Part shown: positions 17,333-27,306 of the stretch, piece by piece | Layout of the letters: each line of letters opens with the position of its first letter | How positions within the stretch are numbered: the stretch's first letter is position 1 | Origin: an uncultured Lactobacillus sp. | GTDB taxonomy: Bacteria; Bacillota; Bacilli; Lactobacillales; Lactobacillaceae | Assembly: GCA_910587695.1 (NCBI GenBank) | Contig: CAJUNC010000010.1 | Coordinates: 6,086 to 70,085, forward strand | Direction of reading: 5' to 3' | DNA: 64,000 nt | Made by a program: the position numbers and the translations under genes | Notes under the pieces: generated by a model | What the model was told of the DNA's origin: nothing | The model's input: only the letters and a program-made list of their open reading frames with translations | The model's database searches: none

Positions 17333-18550
17333 ATCACTATACAACCATGAGCCAACGACAGCTAAGATCACACTAGCAAAAAAGAAGATCGCTCCTGGTG
17401 ATAAATACTGAAATAAGGTACCAAAAAGAAAAAGTCCTAGCGGAGAAGCTAGTTCTAATATTGCAGCAGCGGTAGCATTGATCCGACCTTGTTTTTCCAC
17501 CGCCACTTCTGTACGCATGTGCAGTGCATAAGGAACATTTGCTAAACAGATCGCTAACCCCAGCAAAAATAAACTCACCGTGAATACTGCACTCACAAGT
17601 AAAGTACTGCTATACAAAAGTACTAGCGCCATAGCTAACAAAGAAACGACCATCAAGAACGAAACTTTTGCCGTAAAATGACATTTTCCTTGTTTTACTT
17701 TGATATTTCCCATCAAAATAGAACCAACGATCATCCCAAAAGCTAAACTAGACATGATCCAACCATAGGTATGTGCGCTTACACCAAGATCTTTGACTAA
17801 AACTATCGGATCACCTACTTCTACTGCGGTCAGAACCAGATTAGCCACTACTCCAAAAATAAGTAGTGCTTTTAGTAGCTGATCTTCTTTGATATAATGC
17901 ATCCCAGCAAAACTACCCGATAATATGTTTTCTCTTTTATCTGTCCTAGTTTCTCTTCCAAATGCCGTAAAATCCAACCGTAATAAGCTAAAAAAGACCC
18001 ACGCTTCACCAACGATCTCTAAAAACATTATCTGCTTTAATGTAAATACCGGATATAAGACACCACCCAAGATCGGAGCTACTAACATCATCAAAGCAGA
18101 GATCGTCTGTTCACCTGTGATCAGCTTTTGATGATCAGCCTTAGCCACTAAGTTCAAGGTAGATGCTTTATATGCGATCGTTTGAAAGTCATCACATAAT
18201 GTCAACCAAAAGACTAGTGCACCTGCAATGAGCACGATCCCTAGAGTGGTTTGAAACTTTGTAAACAACAACATACTCAAACTTACAAGTAAAATACTAC
18301 TAAGCTGTGCTGCTAATGCGATAGACTTATGTGGATATCTATCTACCACCTGTCCAACTAGTGGACTTCCTAAGATAGTCGCTAGTGGACCTAACATCAA
18401 GATCAATGAAAACGAAAAGCTCGAATCTGTCGCTTTTAAGACGTAAAGACTTAAAACAAAGTTGAATATCCCACTGCTCAAATTCCCAATAAAATAGCTT
18501 CCAAGCGATAAATGCAGTTGTTTTTTAGAAAAATCCTTTGTTTTCCCCAT
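17318..18550 (-). CDS. MFS transporter, probable multidrug/macrolide-type exporter
   Basis: 410 residues with about 12 hydrophobic segments. The conserved loop 2-3 motif appears as SPLVGQVVDRYPHKS. The overall look (N-terminal SFSFSLILMLGPLATILGSP) places it near MFS_3 / MefA-like efflux proteins. The start has a GGGGGAGA site. The last codons run into the shared terminator. The substrate is unknown, and resistance should not be assumed. Confidence 0.85.
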   Translation of the reverse strand: MGKTKDFSKKQLHLSLGSYFIGNLSSGIFNFVLSLYVLKATDSSFSFSLILMLGPLATILGSPLVGQVVDRYPHKSIALAAQLSSILLVSLSMLLFTKFQTTLGIVLIAGALVFWLTLCDDFQTIAYKASTLNLVAKADHQKLITGEQTISALMMLVAPILGGVLYPVFTLKQIMFLEIVGEAWVFFSLLRLDFTAFGRETRTDKRENILSGSFAGMHYIKEDQLLKALLIFGVVANLVLTAVEVGDPIVLVKDLGVSAHTYGWIMSSLAFGMIVGSILMGNIKVKQGKCHFTAKVSFLMVVSLLAMALVLLYSSTLLVSAVFTVSLFLLGLAICLANVPYALHMRTEVAVEKQGRINATAAAILELASPLGLFLFGTLFQYLSPGAIFFFASVILAVVGSWLYSDKKEH

Positions 18551-18681
18551 AAGATCTCCCCCAATATGGCTTTAATGAGTTAATAATATAACTCAACCCC
18601 CCTAAAAAACAACACTTTTTATCATTAAATTTTTATCTATTTTTAATTTTATCTATAAACTTGAAATCATCTCTTCAAAAA

Positions 18682-18708
18682 AGCGGTGTTTCATCCCGAA
18701 ACACCGCT
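18682..18708 (-). terminator. helD terminator
   Basis: A 10-bp perfect stem (18682-18691 with 18699-18708) starts just after the helD stop, with a T run on the minus strand. Confidence 0.8.
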
Positions 18709-18714
18709 GCTAGC

Positions 18715-21015
18715 TCAACGTTTGATCAATTCATATAAATTTTTATCCACAGTATCAAATAATGGGGATAACTCTTTTAGCGCTAAGATATCCAGTTGAT
18801 GCATCGCACGTGAACAGATCGTATAGACCAACTGACGTTCACTTTCATCATGGTAATTTTCACGATCAGCATTCCACATGATAACAGCATCAAATTCTAG
18901 CCCTTTAGCCAGATAAGATGGGACGATCAAGGTCCCAGGAACTAAGCGCTGATTTTCAGTTCTGATCAGAGTCGTTTCAACACCTTTAGTCTGTAATAGT
19001 GAAAAAAGCTCTTCACATTCAGCTAGACTCTTCCCGATGATCGCTGTCGTCTGTTTAGCATCATCATTTTTAGCTAAAATATCCACAACATCATTCACTA
19101 AAACATCTTTGTCCTGGTCAACAATGATCGTTGGCTTCTTTCCCTTGCGTTCAAAAGCCGTCACCTTTTCACCGTTGATCAAAACTTCCTTGGTAAAGTC
19201 CGTGATCTGTTGGGTCGAACGATATGAAGTCGTCAACTGGACCACTTTGGTCTTTTCTTTTGGAAACATCGTGCTCAATTCCGTTAACAGCGTATGACTA
19301 TTTTCTTTGGTGAAGATCGCTTGGTTGAGATCACCTAACATGGTGAATTTTGCACGTGGAAATTCATGTTTGAGATAAGCCAACTGAAAGGCAGTGTAAT
19401 CTTGGATCTCATCGATAAAGACATGTCTGATATCTCGCTCACCTTTTTTCCCTGTGATCTGGTCATATAAGTAAAGGTATGGCGTCACATCAGTCAAAGA
19501 AAGACGCCTTTTTTTCAATAGATCGATCGTATTGTCGATCCCTTTTTCCCAAGCATCTCTGGTCAATTCAAATTCACTTAACTCTAGCAACTCTGGTACG
19601 CTACGCAAGAAATGTACATATTGCGCGTTGATATTTAAGAAGCGATTGCGCATGATCGCCACTTGGATCTTCTTATAATCTTGCATGACATATTGGCGAG
19701 CCAAAAAGTTTAGTTCCTTATCCCCATTTTCAAAATTACGTGGATGATCACCATATAACGCATTCAACTGCTGTTGTGAGAGATCTTGCACAGCTTTTTG
19801 GACCGCATCACTTTTAGCCGCAAGTGCAACTTTAGAATTTAGCCGCTTGATCAAAGCTTCTTTGGTCGCCGCCAAACGATTACCGAGATGATAGTTTTCA
19901 TTAAAGCTGTAGTAAATATCTCTTATTTCTTTTTTGGAGAAGAAAATTTCACCATCATGCATGATGTTTTTAAAACGCATCCCATTTCTTTCAAGATATT
20001 TACCATAAGCTGTTGCTACCTTGAAAAACTTCAAACTATCTTTAGTCTCTTTGATCTTTTTGGAAAGTCCACTGTTATCTTCTTCAAAACGCTCTTGCAA
20101 AGTTTCGACTCTAACTTTAGGCAAACGTCGGTTGGTGAATTGATGATACGTCATCTGCACCATGTTTTGTTCTCCTAATTCGGGTAAGACCTGATCAATA
20201 TAGTCATTGAACAATTGGTTAGGTGAAAACAACACTACTTGACCTGAGTTGAGCTTGCCACGATAGCGGTATAAAAGATATGCTACTCGTTGCAAAACAG
20301 CTGAGGTCTTACCAGAACCGGCTGCTCCTTGGACAAACAGTAATTCCGAATCAGTATCACGAATGATCTTATTTTGTTCTTTTTGGATGGTCGTGACGAT
20401 ACTTTTCATCTTAGTATCTGAACCTTCATCTAAGACCTCTAGTAGCATCTGATCCCCGACTGTCTCATCGGTATCAAATAAAGTCACGATCTGTCCATCT
20501 TCGACCATGAATTGACGTTTCAATTCTAACTCGACTTGGCGCTCACCTACTGGAGTCGTATACTTAACTTTTCCTAATCCCCCATCATAGTACACACTTG
20601 AGATCGGAGCACGCCAATCGTAAACTAAAAAGTTATCCTTTTCATCTGAAAATGAAGCTAGCCCGATATAGATCTTTTCGAGCTTTTGTTCACCTTGCTC
20701 TTTGATATCGACCCGTGCAAAGTAAGGCTTTTTTTCCATCTTTTCGAGCACATCTAAACGTTTGGCGGCTTGTGTTCGGTTGTTTTCTCTTTCGGCTAAT
20801 TGTTGTTGTTGTTGGCGCACAGTTAGAGCGGTCTCCAGCATTCCCGAATAAGTTCCCGTCTTGATACGGAGATTATTCTTGAAATCATCTTGGATCGCCT
20901 GTGTATCGCTTTTAGCAGTAGCTATATTTTTTTGCGCCTTTTTTTGCGCTTTCTTGATCTGATCGACCACTCGATCCATGCGTTGTTGTTCTTGTTGCTT
21001 AATGCTTTCAGCCAT
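18715..21015 (-). CDS. helD: HelD-like superfamily 1 ATPase (RNA polymerase recycling)
   Basis: 766 residues. The N-terminal coiled coil (about 1-100) is rich in Lys/Gln. Walker A is GAAGSGKTSAV near residue 225. Motif II appears as FIDEIQDY, motif III as LGDLNQAIF, motif IV as TTSYRST, and a late motif as AKGLEFDAVIMWNA. These match Firmicute HelD, a UvrD/RecB-like ATPase that removes stalled RNA polymerase from DNA. The ATG has a GGAGGG site. It is divergent from the antiporter gene. Confidence 0.9.
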   Translation of the reverse strand: MAESIKQQEQQRMDRVVDQIKKAQKKAQKNIATAKSDTQAIQDDFKNNLRIKTGTYSGMLETALTVRQQQQQLAERENNRTQAAKRLDVLEKMEKKPYFARVDIKEQGEQKLEKIYIGLASFSDEKDNFLVYDWRAPISSVYYDGGLGKVKYTTPVGERQVELELKRQFMVEDGQIVTLFDTDETVGDQMLLEVLDEGSDTKMKSIVTTIQKEQNKIIRDTDSELLFVQGAAGSGKTSAVLQRVAYLLYRYRGKLNSGQVVLFSPNQLFNDYIDQVLPELGEQNMVQMTYHQFTNRRLPKVRVETLQERFEEDNSGLSKKIKETKDSLKFFKVATAYGKYLERNGMRFKNIMHDGEIFFSKKEIRDIYYSFNENYHLGNRLAATKEALIKRLNSKVALAAKSDAVQKAVQDLSQQQLNALYGDHPRNFENGDKELNFLARQYVMQDYKKIQVAIMRNRFLNINAQYVHFLRSVPELLELSEFELTRDAWEKGIDNTIDLLKKRRLSLTDVTPYLYLYDQITGKKGERDIRHVFIDEIQDYTAFQLAYLKHEFPRAKFTMLGDLNQAIFTKENSHTLLTELSTMFPKEKTKVVQLTTSYRSTQQITDFTKEVLINGEKVTAFERKGKKPTIIVDQDKDVLVNDVVDILAKNDDAKQTTAIIGKSLAECEELFSLLQTKGVETTLIRTENQRLVPGTLIVPSYLAKGLEFDAVIMWNADRENYHDESERQLVYTICSRAMHQLDILALKELSPLFDTVDKNLYELIKR

Positions 21016-21084
21016 TATTTACCCTCCGCTCAAACAAATTTTCGATATTCTATTGTAGCATATCTAATTTTCTTTGTCGTGTTT

Positions 21085-21113
21085 TTGAACTCAAGGAAAT
21101 GATTGTGTATAAT
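21085..21113 (+). promoter_or_regulatory. Promoter of the CPA2 antiporter gene
   Basis: TTGAAC (21085-21090), a 17-base spacer and TATAAT (21108-21113) with an extended TGTG just before the -10. Confidence 0.75.
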
Positions 21114-21143
21114 GAAACAAACATTTTCTAAGGAGGAAATTTC

Positions 21144-23009
21144 ATGTCAGTTTCTGTACTGATAGTCACATTTGCTGCTTTTATCACGCCGATGGTCTTA
21201 CAGCGCTTTAAGATCAGTGTCTTGCCGACTGCTGTCGCTGAAGTGCTCGTTGGGATCGTGATCGGTAAAAGTGGCTTTGACCTCGTTCAAACAGAAGGTA
21301 CTTTAAGCTTTCTTTCAAACTATGGTGTTATCTTCTTACTTTTCTTGAGTGGAATGGAGATCGATTTTTCACTTTTCAAGAAAAACAATGGACCACTAAC
21401 ACCACTAGCACGCAAAAAAGCTGCAAATGCACCTTCAACTTCACCGGTCCAAGTTGCCGCGATCGCTTATGGCGGTAGCTTACTGATGGCACTTGCTTTA
21501 GCCTTGCTCTTTAAATTCTCGGGTCTATTTAGCAACTTTATCTTAGCTGCGATCTTGTTTTCGACTGTTGCTTTAGGAGTCGTGATCGCCGTTTTAAAGG
21601 AAAACGAATTGCTAAATAAACCACTCGGGCAAACCTTGCTTTTGGTCGCTGTCTTAGGTGAAGTGGTGCCATTGCTTTGTCTGACGATCTATAGTTCTTT
21701 TGTCTCCGGCAAAGGTGAAAGTGCTTGGTTGATCTTCTTGCTATTTATCGTCGGCGCTTTGATCTTCAAGCGATTTCGCAGTTTTTTCACCTCATTAGAT
21801 GAGATCAACAAATCTACGACTCAGATCGACATTCGCTTAGCGTTACTGGTCATCACCACCTTAGTCGTTTTAGCAGAGTCTGTCGGAGCTGAAGATATCT
21901 TAGGTGCCTTTATCGCCGGGATCGTGATCAAATTGCTCCAACCTGCTCATAGTACCCAAGAAAAACTCGATGCGATCGGATATGGCGCCTTTATCCCGTT
22001 CTTTTTCATTTTGACAGGTGCTAAGATCGATATCCCAAGTTTACTCAACTCACCTAAGACGTTGATCTTGATCCCACTATTTTTTGCCGCTTATGTCTTG
22101 GCAAAAGCTCCTGCCTACTTGGGATTGCGCCAACGTTTCAAGCGCGTCAATGCTTTAGCAGGGGCGATGCTTTCACAAACAACGATCACGTTAGTCTTAG
22201 CTACGTTGACTGTCGCCCAGAATCTTAAAGTCATCTCAAGTGAACAATCTGGCGCCTTCATCTTAGCCGCTGTCGTGAGTTGTATCTTAGGACCTTTAGT
22301 CTTTAACAAGTTACATCGACCAGAACCAGAAGATCTGAAAAAGACTAAAGTCACGATCATCGGGGTCAACTTAGTCACGATCAACACTGCCGAACAGCTA
22401 AACGAAGACTGGTATGATATCCAAATGTACACTAATTGGGAGAAAAATTATAAGACTTATGATTACCGTAAAAACGTCCATCTACTGGATAGTGTCGAAC
22501 CAAAAGACCTCATCAAACAGCAGATCTTTGACACAGATATCTTAGTCTTAGGTCACTCTGATGTCGATATCAATTATTCTTTAGCCTTAGCTGCTAAAAA
22601 ATATGGTGTCGATCGCGTCTTGACTCGGATCCAAAACAGTGATCCGACTAGCATGGCAAAAATGGATAAACGTCTCTCTGACGCAGGTGTCGAGTTCTTT
22701 ACGACTTTTGACACAACTGTCGGGATGATGCGTGCGATCATCGAATCTCCATCGACACTTGATCTGATCACAGGCGATTCCCGTTTATACGAAGTCATTG
22801 TGCGTAATTCTAAATTTGCTGGGCTTGAATTACGCAAATTGCCATTTATCAAAGAGATCACTGTCAGCAGGATCTTTAGACACCATAAAGCGATCCCAGT
22901 CAATGGCAACACCCAGATCCAAGTGGGCGATCACCTACTCTTTTCAGCCAACAAGGATGTCGTTAATGATATCCGCAAAAAGATCAGTAAACTAAATGAT
23001 TATGAATAA
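21144..23009 (+). CDS. CPA2-family monovalent cation/proton antiporter with TrkA-like C-terminus
   Basis: 621 residues. Residues about 1-400 are an Na+/H+-exchanger domain with about 12 membrane segments (LPTAVAEVLVGIVIGKSGF, LLFLSGMEIDF, ILGAFIAGIVI). A Rossmann-like TrkA_N region follows at about 415-535 (VTIIGVNLV, VLGHSDVDINYSLALAAKKYG), and a TrkA_C domain ends the protein. The nucleotide-binding loop is degenerate (IGVNLV instead of GxGxxG), so ligand gating may differ. KefB-like proteins exchange K+ or Na+ for H+. A dedicated promoter and terminator make it monocistronic. Confidence 0.88.
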   Translation: MSVSVLIVTFAAFITPMVLQRFKISVLPTAVAEVLVGIVIGKSGFDLVQTEGTLSFLSNYGVIFLLFLSGMEIDFSLFKKNNGPLTPLARKKAANAPSTSPVQVAAIAYGGSLLMALALALLFKFSGLFSNFILAAILFSTVALGVVIAVLKENELLNKPLGQTLLLVAVLGEVVPLLCLTIYSSFVSGKGESAWLIFLLFIVGALIFKRFRSFFTSLDEINKSTTQIDIRLALLVITTLVVLAESVGAEDILGAFIAGIVIKLLQPAHSTQEKLDAIGYGAFIPFFFILTGAKIDIPSLLNSPKTLILIPLFFAAYVLAKAPAYLGLRQRFKRVNALAGAMLSQTTITLVLATLTVAQNLKVISSEQSGAFILAAVVSCILGPLVFNKLHRPEPEDLKKTKVTIIGVNLVTINTAEQLNEDWYDIQMYTNWEKNYKTYDYRKNVHLLDSVEPKDLIKQQIFDTDILVLGHSDVDINYSLALAAKKYGVDRVLTRIQNSDPTSMAKMDKRLSDAGVEFFTTFDTTVGMMRAIIESPSTLDLITGDSRLYEVIVRNSKFAGLELRKLPFIKEITVSRIFRHHKAIPVNGNTQIQVGDHLLFSANKDVVNDIRKKISKLNDYE

Positions 23010-23012
23010 TTA

Positions 23013-23056
23013 AAATGCTCACAGGTAAAGCAACGATCGCTTTACTGTGAGCATTT
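23013..23056. terminator. Convergent terminator between the antiporter and GH35 genes
   Basis: An 18-19 bp stem (23013-23031 with 23039-23056, one wobble pair) lies between two convergent genes and has T runs on both strands. Confidence 0.85.
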
Positions 23057-23072
23057 TTTATGCAGTCACTTA

Positions 23073-24857
23073 TCAACTACCATGACTTGTGCGCGGATGC
23101 TTACAAAATTTAAGTTCTGTGATCGTAACACCTTCAGTTTCAAAAATTACGATCTCATTTACACCCGTTTTTAAAAAATCTTTGGGGCAATAAAGTGTGT
23201 GAAGTGGGCCACAACTCCAATAACGACCTAAATTGATCCCATTGACGATCACGACACCTTTGCCATAACTACTACAATCGATAAAAGTATCACCGATCTC
23301 AGTTAGATCCAATATCACTTGATAAAATGAAGGTTGTTTAGGATCTTTTTTAGCGGTGTAATCGATCTTTTGCAACTGTTCTTTTGACAGATCTATTGCG
23401 TATTGCCGATATCCTTGATGAAAATGGATATCCTGCATGATCCCACCACGGATCCCTTTACTTTGTGTCGGACTATTCAACTTGAACCCATAATTCACCC
23501 GCCCCAAATTTTCGACCAAAACATCTAGCTTGATCTGAGCTTTGTTTGGCTCGCCTTGGATCAAGATCTCTTTTCCAAGAGTCTTTTGGTACTGGATAGC
23601 TTTCAACTCACCATCCGCAAACACGTGGATCCGATCGCTCGCCTCTACGACCTTTAACTTATTTTCACGATGATAATTTTTTAGCTCTACCGAATAGAGC
23701 ATATAGCCATAACCTGTCCCTAGCGCTTCCATCGTTAATGGGTATGCCGTTTTTTTAGGCGCCACCAGTTTGTCTTTTATTGCTAATAGTGAAACACTAT
23801 TTGTCACTGGATAAGTTCCTAATGCCTTGCACTTTTTTTCATGTGGCTTAGCCTGCCACACATCTGGACAGACCTCTTTTATAGCCTTTTGAACATAGAA
23901 ATACTTTTCAGTCGGTTCTCCTGCTTCTGTCAACAAAGCATCATAGTCATAACTTGTCACTTGTGGGAGATCTAATGCTTTTCGCGCAGAACATCCGTTG
24001 TAAAATCCAAAATTAGTTCCCCCATGAAACATATAGAGATTTAAAGAACCTAACTTTAACATCTCTTTGACTTCATGAGCTAACTCTTGTGGATCACGCT
24101 TGATGAGAGGTTCTTTCCAACGTCCAAACCACCCATCCCAATATTCCATACACATGATCGGCCATTTTTTACCATGTTTTGCCATAAACTTTTTCATGAC
24201 GGCTACGTTTTCTTTAGAATGGCTACCAAAATTCCCCGTTACCAAGACATCATCGGCGATCAAAGTCCCTGCATCTAAAGCCTCTTCCCATGTACCATCG
24301 GAAGTAAATAATGAGACGTTGATGCCAAATTCTTCCATCAAGTGCTTTGTTTGGCGCAGATATCTCTTTTCCATGCCATACGAGCCATATTCATTTTCTA
24401 TTTGCATCATAATGATCGGTCCACCGTAAGTGATCTGAAGTGGGACCAACTTAGGTAATAAGACACTGTAATATGAGCGGACTTTTTCCATAAATGCCGG
24501 ATCTGTCGAGCGCAAGCGCAAGTGCTTTTTTAACAACCAAGCAGGCATTCCGCCAAATTCCCACTCGGCACATATATAGACAGCTGGTCGCAAAATGACC
24601 ATTAATCCTAATTCTTGTGCCATTAAAATAAAGGCCTCGACATCTTTTATACCTTCAAAATCGTAGACATTTTCCATAGGTTCATGTATGTTCCACGGAA
24701 TATAAGTTTCAACTGTATTAGCACCAAGCGCTTTTAAATTATATAAGCTATCTTTCCATTGTGTTTGGGGTATCCGAAAATAGTGGATCGCCCCACTGAT
24801 CAGCTTTATCGGTCTTCCATCCAACAAAAATTCTTCTTTTATCTCAAATGTTTGCAT
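23073..24857 (-). CDS. GH35 beta-galactosidase, intracellular
   Basis: 594 residues from ATG 24857; a GAAAGAAGAAG stretch acts as a weak ribosome site, and the TTG 18 bases earlier is less likely. The catalytic domain starts FLLDGRPIKLISGAIHYFR. The acid/base Glu is in QIENEYGSYG and the nucleophile Glu in CMEYWDGWFG. C-terminal jelly-roll domains end in YWSCGPLHTLYCP. There is no signal peptide or anchor. BgaC-like GH35 enzymes of streptococci and lactobacilli cut beta-1,3-linked galactosides inside the cell. The EIIC gene is 27 bases upstream, so the two form an operon for a host-glycan-type galactoside, which is inference. Confidence 0.92.
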   Translation of the reverse strand: MQTFEIKEEFLLDGRPIKLISGAIHYFRIPQTQWKDSLYNLKALGANTVETYIPWNIHEPMENVYDFEGIKDVEAFILMAQELGLMVILRPAVYICAEWEFGGMPAWLLKKHLRLRSTDPAFMEKVRSYYSVLLPKLVPLQITYGGPIIMMQIENEYGSYGMEKRYLRQTKHLMEEFGINVSLFTSDGTWEEALDAGTLIADDVLVTGNFGSHSKENVAVMKKFMAKHGKKWPIMCMEYWDGWFGRWKEPLIKRDPQELAHEVKEMLKLGSLNLYMFHGGTNFGFYNGCSARKALDLPQVTSYDYDALLTEAGEPTEKYFYVQKAIKEVCPDVWQAKPHEKKCKALGTYPVTNSVSLLAIKDKLVAPKKTAYPLTMEALGTGYGYMLYSVELKNYHRENKLKVVEASDRIHVFADGELKAIQYQKTLGKEILIQGEPNKAQIKLDVLVENLGRVNYGFKLNSPTQSKGIRGGIMQDIHFHQGYRQYAIDLSKEQLQKIDYTAKKDPKQPSFYQVILDLTEIGDTFIDCSSYGKGVVIVNGINLGRYWSCGPLHTLYCPKDFLKTGVNEIVIFETEGVTITELKFCKHPRTSHGS

Positions 24858-24884
24858 ATCAACTTCTTCTTTCAAATATTTTTG

Positions 24885-26243
24885 TCATCTGATGTACTCT
24901 TTATTAGCCATCTTGACAAACGGCAAATAGATCAGTACCGCCAAGCCGAGGTTGATAACTGATAATATGAGCGCTCGCCAATCAAAACCAGTTGAAAACA
25001 AGCCGTATAAGACTGGTGGCATGACCCAGGTCACATTTTGTGTCACAGGTGCTACCAACCCTAGATATGTTGCTAAATATGCCACACCCGACATGACCGC
25101 TGGACATAATAAAAATGGGATAAATAGTATCGGATTTAGCACCGTGGGCAAGCCATACATTACGGGTTCACCGATATTAAACAAGGCTGGAACGATACCT
25201 AACTTAGCTACTTCTTTATAATGATCATTTTGTGATATCAAAAAAATAGCGATCAACAAGCCTAAAGTCGCATACCAGACAAAAGAACCATAAGAGACAC
25301 TTGTCCAAAGATATGGGATCGTCTCATGTTTTTGGTATGCTTCTAAGTTAGCTAACAAGGCTACCCCAAATACACCTTCCATGATAGGTGCCATAACATT
25401 GCCACCATGGATCCCAAAAAACCAGAAAAATTGTGTCAACACTGCTATCAATATAACGACCAAAAAGCTCTGCGATAGACCTAACAATGGCGTCTGTAGC
25501 ACCTTATATATCCAATCGATGATCAATGAATTTGTTACTTTATTGAAAGCAAAAGTAAAAATAGCTACTACGTACAGTGAAACTAGAGCTGGAATTATCG
25601 ATAAAAAGGGTTTAGCGATCGCTGGTGGGACCGTATCTGGCAACTTTATCGTCCAATTTTTCTTCATCAACTTACAAAAGATGATCGCAGAAAGAAACCC
25701 GATAATTATAGCTGTGAAGTATCCATTTGAATTGATCTGCGTCCCTGGTAATACACCTGAAATGGTCACATTTAGATCGTGGCCTGTAACTTTTATCCCA
25801 TCGAGCCCATCAAATAGCGCTGATAGTTCAATGTTTTTACTATTCTTCAAAGAGTATGTCGAAGTGAGCGAATCACCTATGGAAATGATAAAAGCTGACA
25901 AAGCTACCAATCCAGAAGATAAAGTATCCACCTTATATATTTTGGCAATATTTACCCCCAAACAGTAGATAAATAATAATGCCACTATCGATATGCTCCC
26001 CTTAAAAACTAGATTATTGACATCGACCCACCATTGAAATGTTGACGTTATTTTTTGCAAGTTGAACTGTTCGGGAATATCGACCAAAAAGGCATTGATC
26101 AGTAAGGCGATCGAACCCGTCATTATCACGGGCATCGTACCTATAAAAGAATCTCTAAGTGCAACTAAAAAACGTTGATTGCCGATCTTAGTGGCAATTG
26201 GCAAGATCTTACTTTGAATTGCATCCATTATTTTTTCACTCAT
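24885..26243 (-). CDS. PTS EIIC, lactose/cellobiose family
   Basis: 452 residues with about 10 membrane segments. The N-terminus (KIGNQRFLVALRDSFIGTMP) and the FWFFGIHGGNVMAPIMEG and NIGEPVMYGLP segments are signatures of CelB/LacE-type EIIC. It moves and phosphorylates a disaccharide together with EIIA and EIIB. Neither is encoded nearby, so they must come from another locus. It forms an operon with the downstream GH35 gene and is divergent from an AraC regulator. A cre-like site lies upstream. Confidence 0.93.
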   Translation of the reverse strand: MSEKIMDAIQSKILPIATKIGNQRFLVALRDSFIGTMPVIMTGSIALLINAFLVDIPEQFNLQKITSTFQWWVDVNNLVFKGSISIVALLFIYCLGVNIAKIYKVDTLSSGLVALSAFIISIGDSLTSTYSLKNSKNIELSALFDGLDGIKVTGHDLNVTISGVLPGTQINSNGYFTAIIIGFLSAIIFCKLMKKNWTIKLPDTVPPAIAKPFLSIIPALVSLYVVAIFTFAFNKVTNSLIIDWIYKVLQTPLLGLSQSFLVVILIAVLTQFFWFFGIHGGNVMAPIMEGVFGVALLANLEAYQKHETIPYLWTSVSYGSFVWYATLGLLIAIFLISQNDHYKEVAKLGIVPALFNIGEPVMYGLPTVLNPILFIPFLLCPAVMSGVAYLATYLGLVAPVTQNVTWVMPPVLYGLFSTGFDWRALILSVINLGLAVLIYLPFVKMANKEYIR

Positions 26244-26270
26244 TTACATCCACCACTTTCAAAAAGTATA

Positions 26271-26286
26271 TTGGAAGCGCTATCCA
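26271..26286. promoter_or_regulatory. cre-like catabolite control site
   Basis: TTGGAAGCGCTATCCA matches the CcpA-binding consensus at all but one constrained position. It lies just downstream of a minus-strand TATAAT (26293-26298) for the EIIC-GH35 operon, a roadblock position. Confidence 0.65.
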
Positions 26287-26381
26287 AAATAGATTATATT
26301 ATTTGCTTTAACTTTTTGAACATGATATTTTATACTCAAAACATGGAATTTTCTGCATAAATTATTTAAGGGATGATATCA

Positions 26382-27239
26382 ATGGATGATTTTTGGTACC
26401 ATGATCGCTCAATAGCAGCTCCGATCTATCTTTCACAATGTGGATGTGAGAGCTACCAAATAAATTCTTCGGTCCGTAATTACACCGTCCAACAAAAATG
26501 GATAATCCATTATGTACTATCAGGTAAGGGAACTTTAGAAATAGCTGGGCAACATTTCAAATTAGAGCAAAATGACATTTTCTTCTTTTTTCAAGGGCAA
26601 AAGGTAAAATATTATAGCGATAAGACCGAGCCTTGGACTATCATTTGGATAGGCCTTCAAGGTGATAAAGTGACTGAATTTTTAGAAGAAACGACATTAT
26701 TAGATAAAAACATGGTCAAAACGCCTTTTGCTATGCAAGATACCTTAAAAAAGATCATCTCAGAGATAGTCTTTAAAAACAAAGAACTGATCGATGAACC
26801 TGAAACCTTAAAAGAACTACGGAATACGGCGACTCTATACCAGTTTTTATATCACATCAAAAAGATCTTTTTGCTACCTTCGTTGACGACAAATAAGCCG
26901 ACCCAGATCAATATCATTGACTACATAAATAAGCACTACATGGATAGCATCTCTCCTTTGACGATAGCCAAATATTTCAATATAAGTTACAGTCAGTTAT
27001 ATAAATTATGTATCTCTACGTTTAACTCCAGTCCAAAGAAGATCATAACTAAGCATCGCATCAGAGTCGCGGTAGATCTCCTTTTAAACTCAGATAACAC
27101 GATCAAAGAGATCGCCCAAAAAGTTGGATATAAAGATGAATTCTTATTTTCAAAAACTTTTTCAAAGAATATGGGGCACTGTCCATCTAAGTTTAGAAAA
27201 CTAAACAAAGCTCAACTCAAAAATATAAGATTCAAATGA
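26382..27239 (+). CDS. AraC-family regulator of the galactoside operon
   Basis: 285 residues from ATG 26382, which has AAGGGA 8 bases upstream. The N-terminal cupin-like sensor domain (about 20-150; HYVLSGKGTLEIAGQHF, LEQNDIFFFFQG) should bind a sugar. The C-terminal pair of helix-turn-helices covers about 180-280 (SPLTIAKYFNISYSQLYKL and TIKEIAQKVGYKDEFLFSKT). It is divergent from the EIIC-GH35 operon and most likely activates it. Ligand unknown. Confidence 0.9.
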   Translation: MDDFWYHDRSIAAPIYLSQCGCESYQINSSVRNYTVQQKWIIHYVLSGKGTLEIAGQHFKLEQNDIFFFFQGQKVKYYSDKTEPWTIIWIGLQGDKVTEFLEETTLLDKNMVKTPFAMQDTLKKIISEIVFKNKELIDEPETLKELRNTATLYQFLYHIKKIFLLPSLTTNKPTQINIIDYINKHYMDSISPLTIAKYFNISYSQLYKLCISTFNSSPKKIITKHRIRVAVDLLLNSDNTIKEIAQKVGYKDEFLFSKTFSKNMGHCPSKFRKLNKAQLKNIRFK

Positions 27240-27306
27240 TCACCTCTAGCAAAACCGCTTTCATGATATAATTAAAACAAATACATTTGTTGTGGGAGGA
27301 ATTTTT

